From positions 10,195,427 to 10,259,426 of the forward strand of contig OX388321.1 in the NCBI GenBank assembly GCA_947579605.1: a stretch of 64,000 nucleotides of DNA. Reading direction: 5' to 3'. A program made the translations under genes and the position numbers. This DNA comes from Athripsodes cinereus (taxonomy: Eukaryota > Arthropoda > Insecta > Trichoptera > Leptoceridae). Each line of letters starts with the position of its first letter. Position 1 is the first letter of the stretch. The notes under the pieces are model-generated. The model had not been told where the DNA came from, ran no database searches, and worked only from the letters and a program-made list of their open reading frames with translations. Of the stretch, positions 43,965-55,512 are shown in pieces.

Positions 43965-44412
43965 TGACCGAGGGTACTTATTGGAAGTCCATTTCAAGGT
44001 GAATCGAAAAAAAAACACTATTTAGTTAACTTCCAAATGACTTAATTGATTACGCTTACCTTGTAGACTCGGAGACTCTCAATTCAATATTCGCCTTCGA
44101 AAAAGTTTTTTTCTAATCGTTTGAAGATGGAGTCGAGAGTCTCCGAATACTGGTAAGTGTAAATAATAAAGTCACTAAATAGTACAAGCGTTTTATTCCA
44201 CTATCGATTTATTCGACGAGAGAGACGTCTTTCGTCTTATAAGGACATTATCAATCGATTGACAATGTCCTTATGAGACGAAAGACGTCTCTCTTGTCGA
44301 ATAAATCAATAGTAGAATAAAATCCTTGTTTTATTTATTTCGATATGGAATTATATGTACTACCTAAACACTGACACAGTGAATCACTAAATAGTGTTTT
44401 TTTTTCAATTCA
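43965..44412. mobile_element. Older PLE-like inverted element, interrupted
   Basis: Left: CCGAGGGTACTTATTGGAAG, GTCCATTTCAAGGTGAATCG and AACACTATTTAGTTAAC. Right: CACTAAATAGTGTTTTTTTT TCAATTCAC forms the complement. In between the plus strand reads TTGAAGATGGAGTCGAGAGT CTCCGAATAC (44113-44142), a hammerhead-like core with a perfect GGAG/CTCC stem II, mirrored by GGAGACTCTCAATTC at 44069. The same sequence occurs unmirrored at 49005-49165. The younger PLE at 44184-44383 interrupts it. Confidence 0.6.
44172..44395. mobile_element. Hairpin PLE-like insert with 12-bp target duplication
   Basis: TCACTAAATAGT is duplicated exactly at 44172-44183 and 44384-44395. The 200-bp insert has arms TCGACGAGAGAGACGTCTTT and complement, carries TTGACAATGTCCTTATGAGA CGAAAGACGTC on the plus strand and ends ACTGACACAGTGAA, as does the copy at 11197-11416. 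Confidence 0.75.
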
Positions 44413-45934
44413 CAATAATATTCTTATTTCCCACGCTTAAAGTTCCTGCACCGTCTCCGGATCGCGTTAGGGATGTCCCTCCAATCACTTTAATACCTTT
44501 TCATATTGAATACTATTCTACCGATGCTTGGTACCTACCGGATTTTTATTACACTACACATACATTGATTCACTGATATTATGAATGTATTGGCTGACAT
44601 TCATGTTGTATTCGTAATACATTGCTTATGACATTAGGTCTTATTGATTTTCTGTTAAGTGCTTCAATAATGCACCTACACATTATTACTATACATACAA
44701 TCATATATAATCATATTAATAAAAGTGTTATTGTATGAATCTGCTTACACATTATATATACCTACATCCTACATATTATATAATTATTATTGTTTTATGT
44801 TATGGTAGTTATGACATTTTATATATTTTTATTATGAAGATATTATGATGGCATATTTATGAAAGCGAATGTTAGTAGTATCCAAGTAATGTTATAAGAT
44901 TCTATTTTATTACAATGAATGAAAATTGATGGAGTCATTAGAATGAGTACATAATATGTAGGTTATATACTTTTTTCTCATAATATTCTGTATATTGAGA
45001 TAACTTTGGACTTCTTTTTTTATTTTTTTTATTTTTTTTGTGTATCATCAATATATGTTTTTATATTTGTTGCGTGTTTATTTATTTATTTATTTTATTT
45101 AATTGATTATCCAAGCAAAACATACAGTCACGCTTATATGACTGTGTCAAATAAAAAAAAAAAAACATGAATAGAGAAATTGTGGAATGACGCATTTTAA
45201 TATTTGAGTATGAAGTTGATTTTGATAGTGGAATTTTAATGTGTTCCCCGAATACGTATACATTTAACATTAAAAAAAGTTTATTACTCAATATGTTTTT
45301 TTTTAAATATACTACTTTGTTTCATTCATTCACTGATATGTATTGGCCCAAAATGTGAATCTGGAATATGGTGTGGAAATACATTTTATATCTTCTATTT
45401 TTTTATAAAGGACTTTTTTCTTCATAGCTGTTTGAAAAAGGTATGTAAGTTATTTAGATTTGCATATCTTTTTCATAAAATATTATATAAGATGATTTTG
45501 GATAAATATATATTAAATGTCCACTGAATATTATCATTCTGGCTGAAAAATACCAGCACCTAATAAAGTTTTAATGATGCAAAACCAGACGTGTTCTAAC
45601 AAAACATACCTACAATTTGTCAAGCTCAATTTACTACGTTAACAATAATTGCAGTCTTTGCAATAACAAATTATGTTAAATAATTCAAATATTGTATTTC
45701 ATTGTGTTCATCACTGAAGTGATGATAATTGGCATCAAAATCTAAATTTAAATTAGGAATTAGTAGTCATTGTAAACAAAGGTGTAAATATGTACCATTT
45801 TCAATTTTCCTATTCTAGAGTTTTACGTTTCAAAGTGAAGTTAGATGAATGCTAAGTGGTAGGAACAAGATTAACGTTAACGATTAACGGTAACGTGATA
45901 ACGCCATTTATTATCACAATTGTATTCAAGATCT
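44413..45934. other. AT-rich intergenic stretch
   Basis: A (TTTA)n run at 45077-45100 may be a minus-strand LINE tail. No gene was recognised. Confidence 0.45.
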
Positions 45935-47701
45935 GTAGCCTAAGTATGTAAGACACAAAACGTACTTATAGTCTTCGTTTTGTACCAAAACGGAGCCAAC
46001 TGTCAGTTTTTAATTACATCGGTAGTATGTAAGCCTACGTCACCGTAATTTAGTGAAAACCTATGCGTTTTTGATTACGCGCCGTGATTTCTCGCGTCTA
46101 CTTGAATTTTGCCGGCGTTTTGTTTTGTTATTTTTGACAGATAGACGTATGGACATCTAGTAGCCCAACAAGAAGAAATATTTAAGTGTTAAAATTGACA
46201 ATATATTGTAAGTATTTAATTGATTTATTGATTTTATTTTATTTATACATTGTAAGTGTAGTGTCTTATTTACAAATATTTCTACAAAACAATAATGATA
46301 CAAACATATTGTAAATAATGCACCAATAAACAACTTGTTGACATATAAATGCATGTATATATTAACAGCAAATGTGTGTGGCAGTATAATAATATAGTGT
46401 TAAATAATAAATTATTTAATAAATTGTTAAGTTTTTGTAAAAAAAACCATTGCAAAATAATAGGTCTCAGTCTTAATATATTATTTGCATTAGGCATTTG
46501 ATGTGGCAAGTGTTGTTTGCTGCTTTAGAATAGTTTCTTGATTCTGTAAAAAGGTTATTTTCGCAAATATTTGCATACTTCATCTAAAATTTTGTTTTAC
46601 AGAATATGGCATCAGTTTATTTGTCAATGAGATTCTGGCGTCGTCGGCAATTGGCTGAAGATAGGATTCGCAGACGCAATCTTCGTGATATTTCAAATCC
46701 TCTGAATATTCCTCCGTCCCTATTTAAAGAGCAGTACCGTCTAACACAAGACTTATTTATATATTTGTGTGACAAAGTTAGGCCTCACACCCCAACAGCT
46801 AGGAGGTCTACTAAGACACCATTGGAGTTAAAGGTATCATACTCGCACTTACATCATACATGTATCCATTCTCGTCCACGAGAGAAGAAATAGGTACAAT
46901 TTTCTTAATTCTTCATCTGTAAATATATTTCAGGTTCTAACTACTTTGTCATTTCTGGCATCTGGATCATACCAGAAATCAATTGGAATGCCTGCTTCTC
47001 TCAAAAAACTGTCTCAATACACATTAACGAAATTGTGTCTGCAATTAATGTGATAATGCCAGAATTTATAAAGTTACCATCGACTCGGATGGAGAGGGAT
47101 AAAGTGAAACAAGGGTGTGTACTTATAAATATTTTTATTGAATTATTTATTGGATACTGATATTACATACCTATTATCTCAAAAATCAAATGCTTTTAAC
47201 TTACCCATTTCTTTTACTTCACAAAACCGCCAGCGAAACAATATGACATTCGACAACACAAATAACGCGAAACACTTGTTGACAAACATAAGACGAATGT
47301 TGCCACTTTTCAAATTCAATTATCTCAATATTTGATAAATTGAAGAAAAGACAATTACTATAAAGGAGTTTTATTGTGAAAAAGATTAAAAAGAAAAACG
47401 GCTGTGAAAATAGTATCGGTTTTTATATTTAAGTTTTGTGACAATTCACTGTTTTAGTGATATTTTTATTTTCTAAATAATTTAAATTCCCAATATTTGG
47501 CAATATTTTTTGTAACACAACCTTGAATATTGTTTATGGTCTTCGCCGAAACGCGCGACGCTACCGACGCCAAAACGTGAATAAAACTCTTGGCATGTGC
47601 TTACATAGTACCGATTTTGAACAGATTTGTAAACGAACGTAAAGTTTACCTTAACATGACGCAATGCCAAGTTATCTATGCGAGTTACATACTTAGGCTA
47701 C
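45935..47701 (+). mobile_element. PIF/Harbinger element relic
   Basis: GTAGCCTAAGTATGTAA (45935-45951) is exactly mirrored at 47685-47701, a probable 17-bp TIR pair enclosing a Harbinger-type transposase relic. The 3-bp target duplication expected of the superfamily was not confirmed; the right edge is abutted by a MITE starting at 47706. Confidence 0.65.
46606..47117 (+). pseudogene. HARBI1-like transposase, N-terminal part with one intron
   Basis: Exon 1 (46606-46833, 76 codons) begins MASVYLSMRFWRRRQLAEDR and contains RRRNLRDISNPLNIPPSLFK EQYRLTQDLF, the N-terminal block of HARBI1/Harbinger nucleases. A 100-bp intron (46834-46933, GT...TTTCAG) in phase 0 leads to VLTTLSFLASGSYQKSIG, the next conserved block. 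After LSQ a frameshift occurs; the other frame continues IHINEIVSAINVIMPEFIKL PSTRMERDKVKQG. Nothing of the DDE catalytic domain remains beyond 47120. It is therefore a dead relic, roughly a third of the usual 350-400 residues. The correct splice sites argue it was once expressed. Confidence 0.8.
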
Positions 47702-47705
47702 TGTA

Positions 47706-47890
47706 GGCCTAGTCAAAACGCATTTAAGCGTTTCGTTTTCGTTCAAACAAGACGAGGTTGCGAGAACGCGTCAATTTTCGGAGCTACTTGTGTATTTTAG
47801 CTCCGAAAATTGACGCGTTCTCGCAACGTCGTCCGCGTTTGAACAAAAACGAAACGAAAACGTAACGCTTAAATGTGTTTTGACTAGGCC
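47706..47890. mobile_element. Hairpin MITE 'GGCCTAGTC', copy 2
   Basis: Starts GGCCTAGTCAAAACGCATTT and ends with the complement of GGCCTAGTCAAAACACATTT. Arms match copy 1 (9253-9458) including TTGCGAGAACGCGTCAATTT. It lies 4 bases from the Harbinger end. Confidence 0.85.
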
Positions 47891-49004
47891 CACAGTGGTG
47901 TTCCACGGTCCGAAGGGATATATTTGCCAAAAGATCCTGAGAGTCCTCAGTTTTCAAGAGATCTACGAAGGGGGGGGGGGAGAAAGAGAGATATTTTTCA
48001 TATTCAGATATTAGTGGTATCATGGTGACGTCATTTCACATATCTATTTAATGATAACCTCTAAAATAATGCTTACTACTATGTAATTATGAAACATACA
48101 ATTTAATATCACGAAGACTTAACTATCTTGTGAAAAAATCAATAAATTATCTTTGTGTTTCGATAGTTTAAACTTAAAAGCAAACAGTTTAAGCGATTCT
48201 GTGTAATCTATTATGATTAAAATCTAATTATTATTTCAAATAAGACGTCTTCTTCCAATCTTCATCGTAAATCTAATTAATTTCAAGAGACCGTTCTCAA
48301 ATACAAACTAAATGAAATATTCATTGTTGTGCCCTTTTCTTTCCTGAATTCCTCGAAACTCTTCTCTCCTGGCTTGATTAAATGATTGTTTATTTAATTA
48401 TTCTTTTACTGATATAGATACATAGCATTCAGTTTATTTAAGTGTTAAACTTTCACCGTGAAGTTCATGGAATATGGAATATCTTGGAACTTTCAATGGT
48501 TCATAGTGGATTTGTATAGCATCTGTTTTTTTTATGCATTTAGCTCGCTAGCTAACTCTGACCCCCTAGACAAACCATACGTGACGATCGACTACAAACG
48601 AATTTACGCCTATAACCGCAACAATAACGCATAATTACACGGTACATGTAGGTAGATTGTCGAAAAGTTCGCAGTAGTCGATCGCTAAGTACGGTTTGTC
48701 GACGGCCCCAGTTCCAAAAAAAAAACACTCTATCTCTATTTACATATGGTATAGATATGTATGTAAATAGAGATAAGAGTATTGAATAATACTTATTAAT
48801 GTAACCAGAGCAATCACGGGATCGAAAATAAGGAAAAATTTCTGAGAATATTTTTTGTGTCATGAATTTATTGTAACAATATAAATCTTGTTTAATTTTA
48901 AAATACGGCGCAGTGAGGATGCTTTATACTTATGTCCGATTGCAATATATATATAGTCATTGTAATGTTAAAAAAATAATACACAGGGGTCAAATTTTCG
49001 CCTG
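47891..49004. other. AT-rich intergenic stretch
   Basis: A G10 run at about 47970 and an inverted pair AGAGATA...TATCTCT around 48730-48775 (CTCTATCTCTATTTACATAT and complement). The 103-codon minus ORF at 48552-48863 has no recognised family. Confidence 0.4.
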
Positions 49005-49165
49005 ATAATAAATAATCGCCTGATGATGGAGTCGAGAAGCGAAGCGCGAAGAAGAGACTTTATTAAGCGAAGTTAATAAAGTCACTTGGGAGATAACTAA
49101 ATACTGTGGTTTTTTCAATTCATCTTAAAATGGACTTCCAAAAGTACCTTCGGTCAAGAATATCG
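49005..49165 (+). repeat. PLE-like remnant with hammerhead-like start
   Basis: CTGATGATGGAGTCGAGAAG is an intact CTGATGA core plus GGAG. The closing CTCCGAAAC is lost. Downstream TTTTTTCAATTCATCTTAAA ATGGACTTCCAAAAGTACC matches the complement of 43965-44030. Confidence 0.55.
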
Positions 49166-49454
49166 AAATGTCCATTATTTTGTTCTATTTTTTCCAATTT
49201 TTACTTTTTCTAAAAACACAAACCGATTGTGTAGAATAAATGATAAATAAATAAAGTAAATTTATCATCAATCGAATGTCGTACCAATCGGTTATATTTA
49301 ATTATATTGATTCATTCGTCAAACAATTCATTAAATTGAACTACACCATGAGTCGAGTGTATTTGTAGAGTGTAATCGTCCATCAAACTATGTAGTTGAG
49401 TGAAATATCATTAACCGTAGATACATGCCTATCTATCTATCTATATAATTATCC

Positions 49455-49690
49455 TAATCTATACTATCGTAGTATCTCCCTCACGTGGTGTAGCCAGCGG
49501 ACCAACTACAAGTAAAAAAATATGTAATTCGTCCTCTCCTTGGCAATAAAAAGTTAAGACAATCAGTATGGATGACAGCTGATGTCATCGCTAAATTTAA
49601 GATGTTTAATGTCTCTTTATGAATACTTGCCTTTCACAGGACATAAAAAATTACAAAATAGACCGTTAGACCTATTCTTTGCCGGACTAC
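49455..49690 (-). repeat. Repeat C copy
   Basis: GGTGTAGCCAGCGGACCAAC, TAATTCGTCCTCTCCTTGGC, CATCGCTAAATTTAAGATGT, GCCTTTCACAGGACATAAAA and GACCTATTCTTTGCCGG follow the family order. Confidence 0.75.
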
Positions 49691-49699
49691 ACGAAAAAA

Positions 49700-50585
49700 A
49701 TAATGCTCCAAACAACTGTTTGTTTGTTTGCGAGGGATGGAAGATGCGACAAGGATATCGAAAGAAGAAAAGTGGCCGGTGCTAAGATTAACGGTGCACT
49801 TCGGCCCATTGTTAGCAATGACAATGTGCCGAATATGGCAAAATTGCTAGTGCACAATACGATCCTGGTACTGACACTTATGTATGCAAGCGAAACGTGG
49901 ACATGGTTGAAGAAGGACGAAATTGGAATAAATGCTGTGGAGATGAGATCGCTGAGGAGGATGGCTGGTAAAACGTTGCGTGATAGAGTGAGGAATGATG
50001 ATATTAGAAGAATGAGTGGATGCAAAAGGAGTGTTGTAGATAGAACGCGTGTGAATAAATTGAGATGGTTTGGTCATTTAAATTTAAATTTTTAAATTTA
50101 AATTTTTAAATTTAAATTTTTAAATTTAAATTTTCATTTTTATTTTTTGACTTTAACTGGAGAATGTTTTGTCTGTTTTTATGTTGTTTTTATATTTTTG
50201 TACATGTGTTGAATGATTGTGTGACGTTATAAAGTTTATCTGTATACTTGTAAAGGCCATTGCCGTATATTGTGTTAAAATAAAATAAAATAAAAATGTG
50301 GAACGAATGGAAGAGGAAAGAATGACAAAGAAGATATACTTGGCTGAAAGGAGGGGTGTGAGGAAGCGCAGGCGTCCGAGAACTACATGGCTTGAACATG
50401 TAGATCAAATTCTCAAGGACGGCCGTGTTGTGAGTAAGAGAAATCGACGTGCGTGCATGAGAAATTGTATGACTGTGGAGGAGGCGAAAGAAGTATGTAA
50501 GGACAGATCTAATTGGCGTTACGTTCTCTCTGCCTACCCCACTTGGGATACGGCGTGAGTGAATAGATAGATAGATAGATAGATC
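49700..50585 (+). pseudogene. RTE-type LINE C-terminal half, split by another LINE end
   Basis: Part 1 (to 50080) reads LFARDGRCDKDIERRKVAGA, KINGALRPIVSNDNVPNMAK, LMYASETWTWLKKDEIGINA VEMRSLRRMAGK and NKLRWFGH. Part 2 (from 50298) resumes VERMEEERMTKKIYLAERRG, GRPRTTW-like RRPRTTWLEHVDQILKDGRV, RRACMRNCMTVEEAKEVCKD and LSAYPTWDTA, then a (GATA)n tail to 50585. Joined across the insertion, these are one C-terminal RT domain of the element whose ends recur at 24679, 39586, 53338 and 59670. RT catalytic motifs are upstream and missing (5' truncation). Confidence 0.85.
50080..50297 (+). mobile_element. LINE 3' end inserted into the RTE-type LINE
   Basis: After GGTCAT the coding frame is broken by four ATTTAAATTTTTAA-like units, a T-rich UTR with GTAAAGGCCATTGCCGT and an (AAAAT)n tail; coding resumes at GTGGAACGAATGG. 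The inserted piece has the AGGC-N3-GCCGT end of the local (AAAT)n LINEs. A duplication is not clear. Confidence 0.7.
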
Positions 50586-50589
50586 CAAA

Positions 50590-51295
50590 CAGTACATTAC
50601 TATATGTATATTAAAAAATATTGTTTATCGTGATTGTTGGCTGTTTTCATGGCATTGAATTCAAACTCTTCAATGTGTCTTTTTTTAAATGAAAATAGAT
50701 AGGAAACTGTTTCCAACGATTCTGTTAAATTAATTGTGTCCCTATCAAACAAGATTCATTACTTCAACATTAATCTAATAATTGACCTTACGTAATGATG
50801 GCTACACAGGGAGTTACGTAAGACAGCAACCGACTAGGTTTACAGTGCGTACTTCCGGATACAAAAAGATTTATGTGGCTGAAACAATGGATAGCAAAAA
50901 ATAATGTTTGACCTTAAAAATAATCTCCCTTTTAACATTTTATTATTCAGTATTTTGTTGCTGTACATTAAATCAATGTTTTTAAAACATATTTCATGTC
51001 AAGGTGGAAATCAAAGAAAAAAGTATTGTAAGTTTATGGTACATTGTTGAAAAAACATATGAACATAGTTTGATATTTAGTAATGTGATCATAAAATTTT
51101 AAAATAGCGAGAGTGAGAAAAATAGACGTGTGCTATGCAACAGAGTTCATCGAATTTGCGTGCTTTAAATTGTAAAATGTTTAATTTCTTTTGTATCTCA
51201 CACCAAATATCCCGGCGCTTAGGAATAAATTGACCATGAAAAAAAACATATTCAAATTTATTTGTCGTCGAGAATTTTTTTACAAATTGAATATT
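50590..51295. other. AT-rich intergenic stretch
   Basis: Nothing supportable was seen. Confidence 0.5.
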
Positions 51296-51299
51296 ATAA

Positions 51300-51445
51300 A
51301 ATTTATTCATACCAAATGCTCCGACACAAGATGGATAAGAAAAGTGACATCAAGAATAGGTAAGAGAAGTTGACAATGTCCCTTTAAGATGAGAGATTTC
51401 TTTCTCAATAAAGCAATTATATAGTATAAGGAAACCTTTGTTTTC
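51300..51445. repeat. Degenerate PLE-like hairpin
   Basis: CTCCGACACAAGATGGATAA, GTTGACAATGTCCCTTTAAG ATGAGAGATTTCTTTCTC and ACCTTTGTTTTCTTTTTATT TCG follow the order of the PLE inserts at 11185 and 44184, with many changes. Confidence 0.55.
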
Positions 51446-52130
51446 TTTTTATTTCGTAAGACAAGAGAAATATTGGAAGAACTCAAGCTAGATAACGTCA
51501 GAAAGATCACTGAGAGAGGAAGTGAATGCAGCATTATTCATATTTTTCATTAAAATTTAAGTGACCATAATGTGTATGGCTATGATAAAATATAAAGATA
51601 AAATTCTCCATCCTTGTCATGGCTCCTGTATAGAGAGAGTAGTTAGTATATTTCCCGTCTCTAACCCATTTAACCAATTTGAGGACCCTACAAAAACACT
51701 CTGTCCCACTATTCAATTAATTTCTAATTTATGTCGGCACAAACAATCTGAAAATTACATTAAGATCCCTGGGATACTTATGATAAAAATAATAATAGTA
51801 TGTATGTATAACGATACCCTTTAACGAAATAAAATAAAACCTACTTTGAAAGTCGTCATCTCTGATGTTCCACTTTCTTGAGGTTCTACTCGTGTCTCAA
51901 ATAATTCATTACAAACTCAAATATTATGTTTATATAGGATTCACAGTTATTAAGTTCAAACAGAACATACTTTCTTCAACAACTTCCAAAACTATCAAAA
52001 TTCTAAATTGTTAATAGAATCAGACAATTAAGGCAATTGTACAATCTTTCCTTTAATTTGCGACACCCTCTAAAATATAAATTTTGAAAGAGAGTTATTA
52101 TATTGAAATAACTCTTTTTTAAACGTAAAT
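51446..52130. other. AT-rich intergenic stretch
   Basis: Nothing supportable. The 87-codon ORF at 51561-51824 has no recognised family. Confidence 0.45.
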
Positions 52131-52326
52131 AAATGACATAAATTGTGTCGGTCCACACGTAGTAGAATTCCATAATTATGTAATTGAAACAAGTGTGTCT
52201 TTCTATTATAGATTATTGATTCCGGGAGAGACGTCTTTCGACTTATCAGGTCATTATCAATCTGATTGAATCAATAATCTATAGTAGAAACAAACACTTG
52301 TTTCAATTACATAATAAAAATGACAT
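52131..52326. mobile_element. Hairpin PLE-like insert with 9-bp duplication
   Basis: AAATGACAT is duplicated at 52131-52139 and 52318-52326. The insert starts AATTGTGTCGGTCCACACGT AGTAGAATTCC (the long end) and folds as GATTATTGATTCCGGGAGAG...complement at 52264-52300. The plus strand of one arm has ACGTCTTTCGACTTATCAGG TCATTATC; the minus strand therefore has TGACCTGATAAGTCGAAAGA CGT. Orientation is opposite to the copies at 11185 and 44172. Confidence 0.7.
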
Positions 52327-53135
52327 TCTATAAAACTAGGTTTAAAGAATTTTTAAAACTCTTACTTCAGCAGAGGCCCCAATATTTTAAGATTTGCATG
52401 AAATTTTCCATGAAAGTTTTCGGTAAGGTCATGGAATTTTATTTAAAAATCGACCGAACGGAAAAAGAACCGCGCACCTCTTGTGCATTAGGGCGAGACT
52501 TTGTCCAAGTTACAGACTAAATCGATATATACTCGATAGTTGTTAAGTAAAAGGTATTTTTAATTGCAGTTGTTTAGAAATTTATTTTTAGATTATGAAG
52601 AAGAAAAAAATGTTTCTTTTCAATTATACATACATTGATCTTACATTTTTTCGTAATGATTTCTGTTTAATGTTCAATTTTATTGAAATTTTGTCGGTAT
52701 TGTGCAACATTACTTAAGTATATTGGCATTTTATTATGAATAGGAACTGATTAATTAATAAATATTTACATTACATAAGATCCCTATGTATTGTGAACAC
52801 TTTGAAGTCGGAATAAATGTAATAATAGAATTTAGAATACTTCACACTTTGTTTTATATCCCTGATTTTTAAACATCTTTTGTCTTTGACTAGGTCAACA
52901 ACTTGATGATATATGTCCATCACACGCTCTTAAAATCACCATTAAACTAGAGTTTATTTTTGACAGCTTATATAATGTGAAGTATTCTAATATTATTAGT
53001 TTATTCAGTATGTCTGAAAGAATCTCAAATCACTTGGAAAATAAACAATAATACTTTATTGTATAATGATCTGATTAATACAATCATTTTAGTTACAGGA
53101 GATGAAAGTTTTTTTCATATCTTCACTTCTATAGA
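52327..53135. other. AT-rich intergenic stretch
   Basis: Nothing supportable was seen. Confidence 0.5.
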
Positions 53136-53139
53136 TACA

Positions 53140-53295
53140 TTTGAACATGATATTCATTTAACATTTTCAATTCAGCGATGAGATAGGACTCCCTAAATAT
53201 CTTATTTTATACGGCACGGGGAAGAAAACTTGAATTTTTATAGTAAACAATGAGTTCATTGACTACTTCACTTGCGGTAAATGTTGTGATGGTGT
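53140..53295 (+). repeat. Diverged repeat C copy
   Basis: CAATTCAGCGATGAGATAGG, TACGGCACGGGGAAGAAAAC, TTCACTTGCGGTAAATGTTG TGATGGTG follow the family order. Confidence 0.6.
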
Positions 53296-53337
53296 AAATA
53301 GAGAAACAATAATGATCGGAGTTTTAATTTATACAAT

Positions 53338-53440
53338 GTGGAAAGGAAGTGTGTAAAGATAGATCTGTTTGGCGTTCCGTTCTCTCTGCCTACCCCACTT
53401 GGGACACGGCGTGAGGGTATAGTATAGTATAGTATATTAT
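53338..53440 (+). repeat. RTE-type LINE 3' terminus with (TATAG)n tail
   Basis: GTGTGTAAAGATAGATCTGT TTGGCGTTCCGTTCTCTCTG, CCTACCCCACTTGGGACACG GCGTGAGGG then TATAG repeats. Encodes VCKDRSVWRSVLSAYPTWDT A, the last 21 residues of the ORF. Confidence 0.85.
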
Positions 53441-53482
53441 AATTCAAAAGTTTTGTGTTTACATTGCGAAAATCCATTTATA

Positions 53483-53613
53483 ATTTTAATTAAATAAAAA
53501 ACGTCAGTTTCCCTGAAGATGGCTACAAGTATAGGCGAAAACGTTCGATGTCGATATTAACTAAGTGGAAATTTAACAGTGTTCAAATAATTTATATTTT
53601 ATTTAATTAAAAT
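53483..53613 (+). repeat. Small TIR element with hammerhead-like core
   Basis: ATTTTAATTAAATAAAA is mirrored exactly by TTTTATTTAATTAAAAT near 53595-53612. Between them CTGAAGA (53513-53519), T-GGCTA, loop, TAGGC, GAAAAC (GAAA at 53537-53540) and a following GTC form the best plus-strand hammerhead-like core in the window. Stem I partners were not evident. Confidence 0.55.
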
Positions 53614-55350
53614 TCGTTATAATAATAGTTTCATATTAGTAACATAAAAATGTATAACTTCATCACCACATGACGAACTTTTTATGAAAGAGTGTTAACC
53701 TATGTGCATATTTATTATTTACAATATTTAATGTTTTATTAAGTATCCCGTAAAATAAAAGTACTATCGTATGGTAATATGTTATGTTTTAATCAAACTT
53801 CATAAACAACAATTTTATTATCATCAGTGAATATGGATCATAAATCATTTGGAGTAGTGATTTCAAAACACAAATTATGAAGTATTTTTTTTAATATCTG
53901 TGAACATGCAATGAACTTCAACAGGATACTGTGATTTATGTAATATTTAAGCTACGAATTAATCAGTCATCTAAAATATTATAAAAAATTCTATCATTCG
54001 GAATTATAAAGTTTGTTATTTATCTGTAGACTGTTCGGCACCAAATGCATTAAAATTTTTAAAATGATTTACTTTTCATAAACAGACACATCCTCCACCT
54101 GGCGGCGAGAGAACGCAAAAAAGTTTATGATTATCTGTAAATGTCGAAGCATTGAATAGTACCGAAACGGATTTTACGCCGAAATCGAATGTCGATCTTT
54201 AATTTATTTGCTGTGAATTTTCTCGAAGAACATTGGGAGAAATTACAGACGTTGTTATCTGACTTTTTTCATAACTATAATATTATACATTGCTGCCTGG
54301 AGAAATATGAGGGAGGCCTATGTTCAGCAGTGGACAGTAGTGGCTGTATAGATAGATTGATAGAATATTATACATTATCGTGTGATTATGAATTAAAAAT
54401 TTTCACACGTCCATGTTTGTGCAAATACATTTTTTAAATATTGACGATACATTCAGATGAGGATGATATCAGCCTTTTAAAAATATTTTTATTACCAATT
54501 GCATACAAATGGAAGATTTGACTGTTAATTTGCATTACATGTGATGATGTCAATAGTGATAATGTTATTTTTTTATAATCGTTGTCAAAAATTGCATTGC
54601 ATTACTAATAAGAGGCAACAGCTATTTATTGTATCAATAATTTAGCTTATCTTTTAAAAAAAAAATATAGAGAAATAAATAAATAATTATAAAATGAACC
54701 ATATTACGGACAACCTTCTTACCTAATTAAGTAAATAAAATAAATAAAACTTTAATGACCATAATTTTAACATTACAAAACGTGACAATTAACAAAATTT
54801 GGCCAAAAGGCGGACTTGTTGCTAGGCAACGTCTTATAAACAGAAAGTATATAAACAGAAATCAAAACCGATATTTCGGTTTGTCTTTATATGAGTAAAA
54901 TCAATATTGACATAATGTAATGAGTATTTGGATAAATTTAAAACATCCGAATTATAAACAGTAAAGTCAATAAACCGGCAGACAAAATAGTGTTTATATT
55001 GTGAAAATATTATTACTCACAATTGCACATTGTATGTATTGTATGTATGTAACATATTATTATACTGTTTGATAATATTGTTGTAATGGATTATTTTTAG
55101 ACATTTATACAAAGTCAAGGAAATGAGCAGTAAATTATACACATGATAAGCGTGTGAGCGGGTTATTGCTATATTTACTCTACATTACTATGTATATTTA
55201 TACTTCCTACTTTCTTGTGTTTATTTTTTTATAGAACGTGTTGTAAAAAGTTTAATATATATTTTTTTAATTGTTGAAGTCGAGGTACTTGCGTTAAGAC
55301 TGTGACAATTCATTTTAATTGATTTTGTTTTTTAAAAATATATTTTTATC
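53614..55350. other. AT-rich intergenic stretch
   Basis: About 1.7 kb with no recognised feature; the 82-codon ORF at 54189 is probably chance. Confidence 0.45.
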
Positions 55351-55354
55351 ATAT

Positions 55355-55440
55355 CACCACAACAATCACCATAAGTGGGGTAGCCGGTGGGCTAACTACA
55401 TGTAATAAACATTTCTAATTTAGTAATGAGGTTTTTGAAG
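55355..55440 (-). repeat. Repeat C fragment
   Basis: AACAATCACCATAAGTGGGG TAGCCGGTGGGCTAACTACA TGTAATAAACAT and TTTAGTAATGAGG. Confidence 0.6.
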
Positions 55441-55512
55441 ATAATAATATATTTTGAATGGTTGACCTGTATGTCTGTGCACCAAATGAATTCGATAATA
55501 AAAAAATCACAT

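Noticed and set aside
48552..48863. 103-codon minus-strand ORF
   Set aside because: Overlaps an inverted pair and has no recognisable domain.
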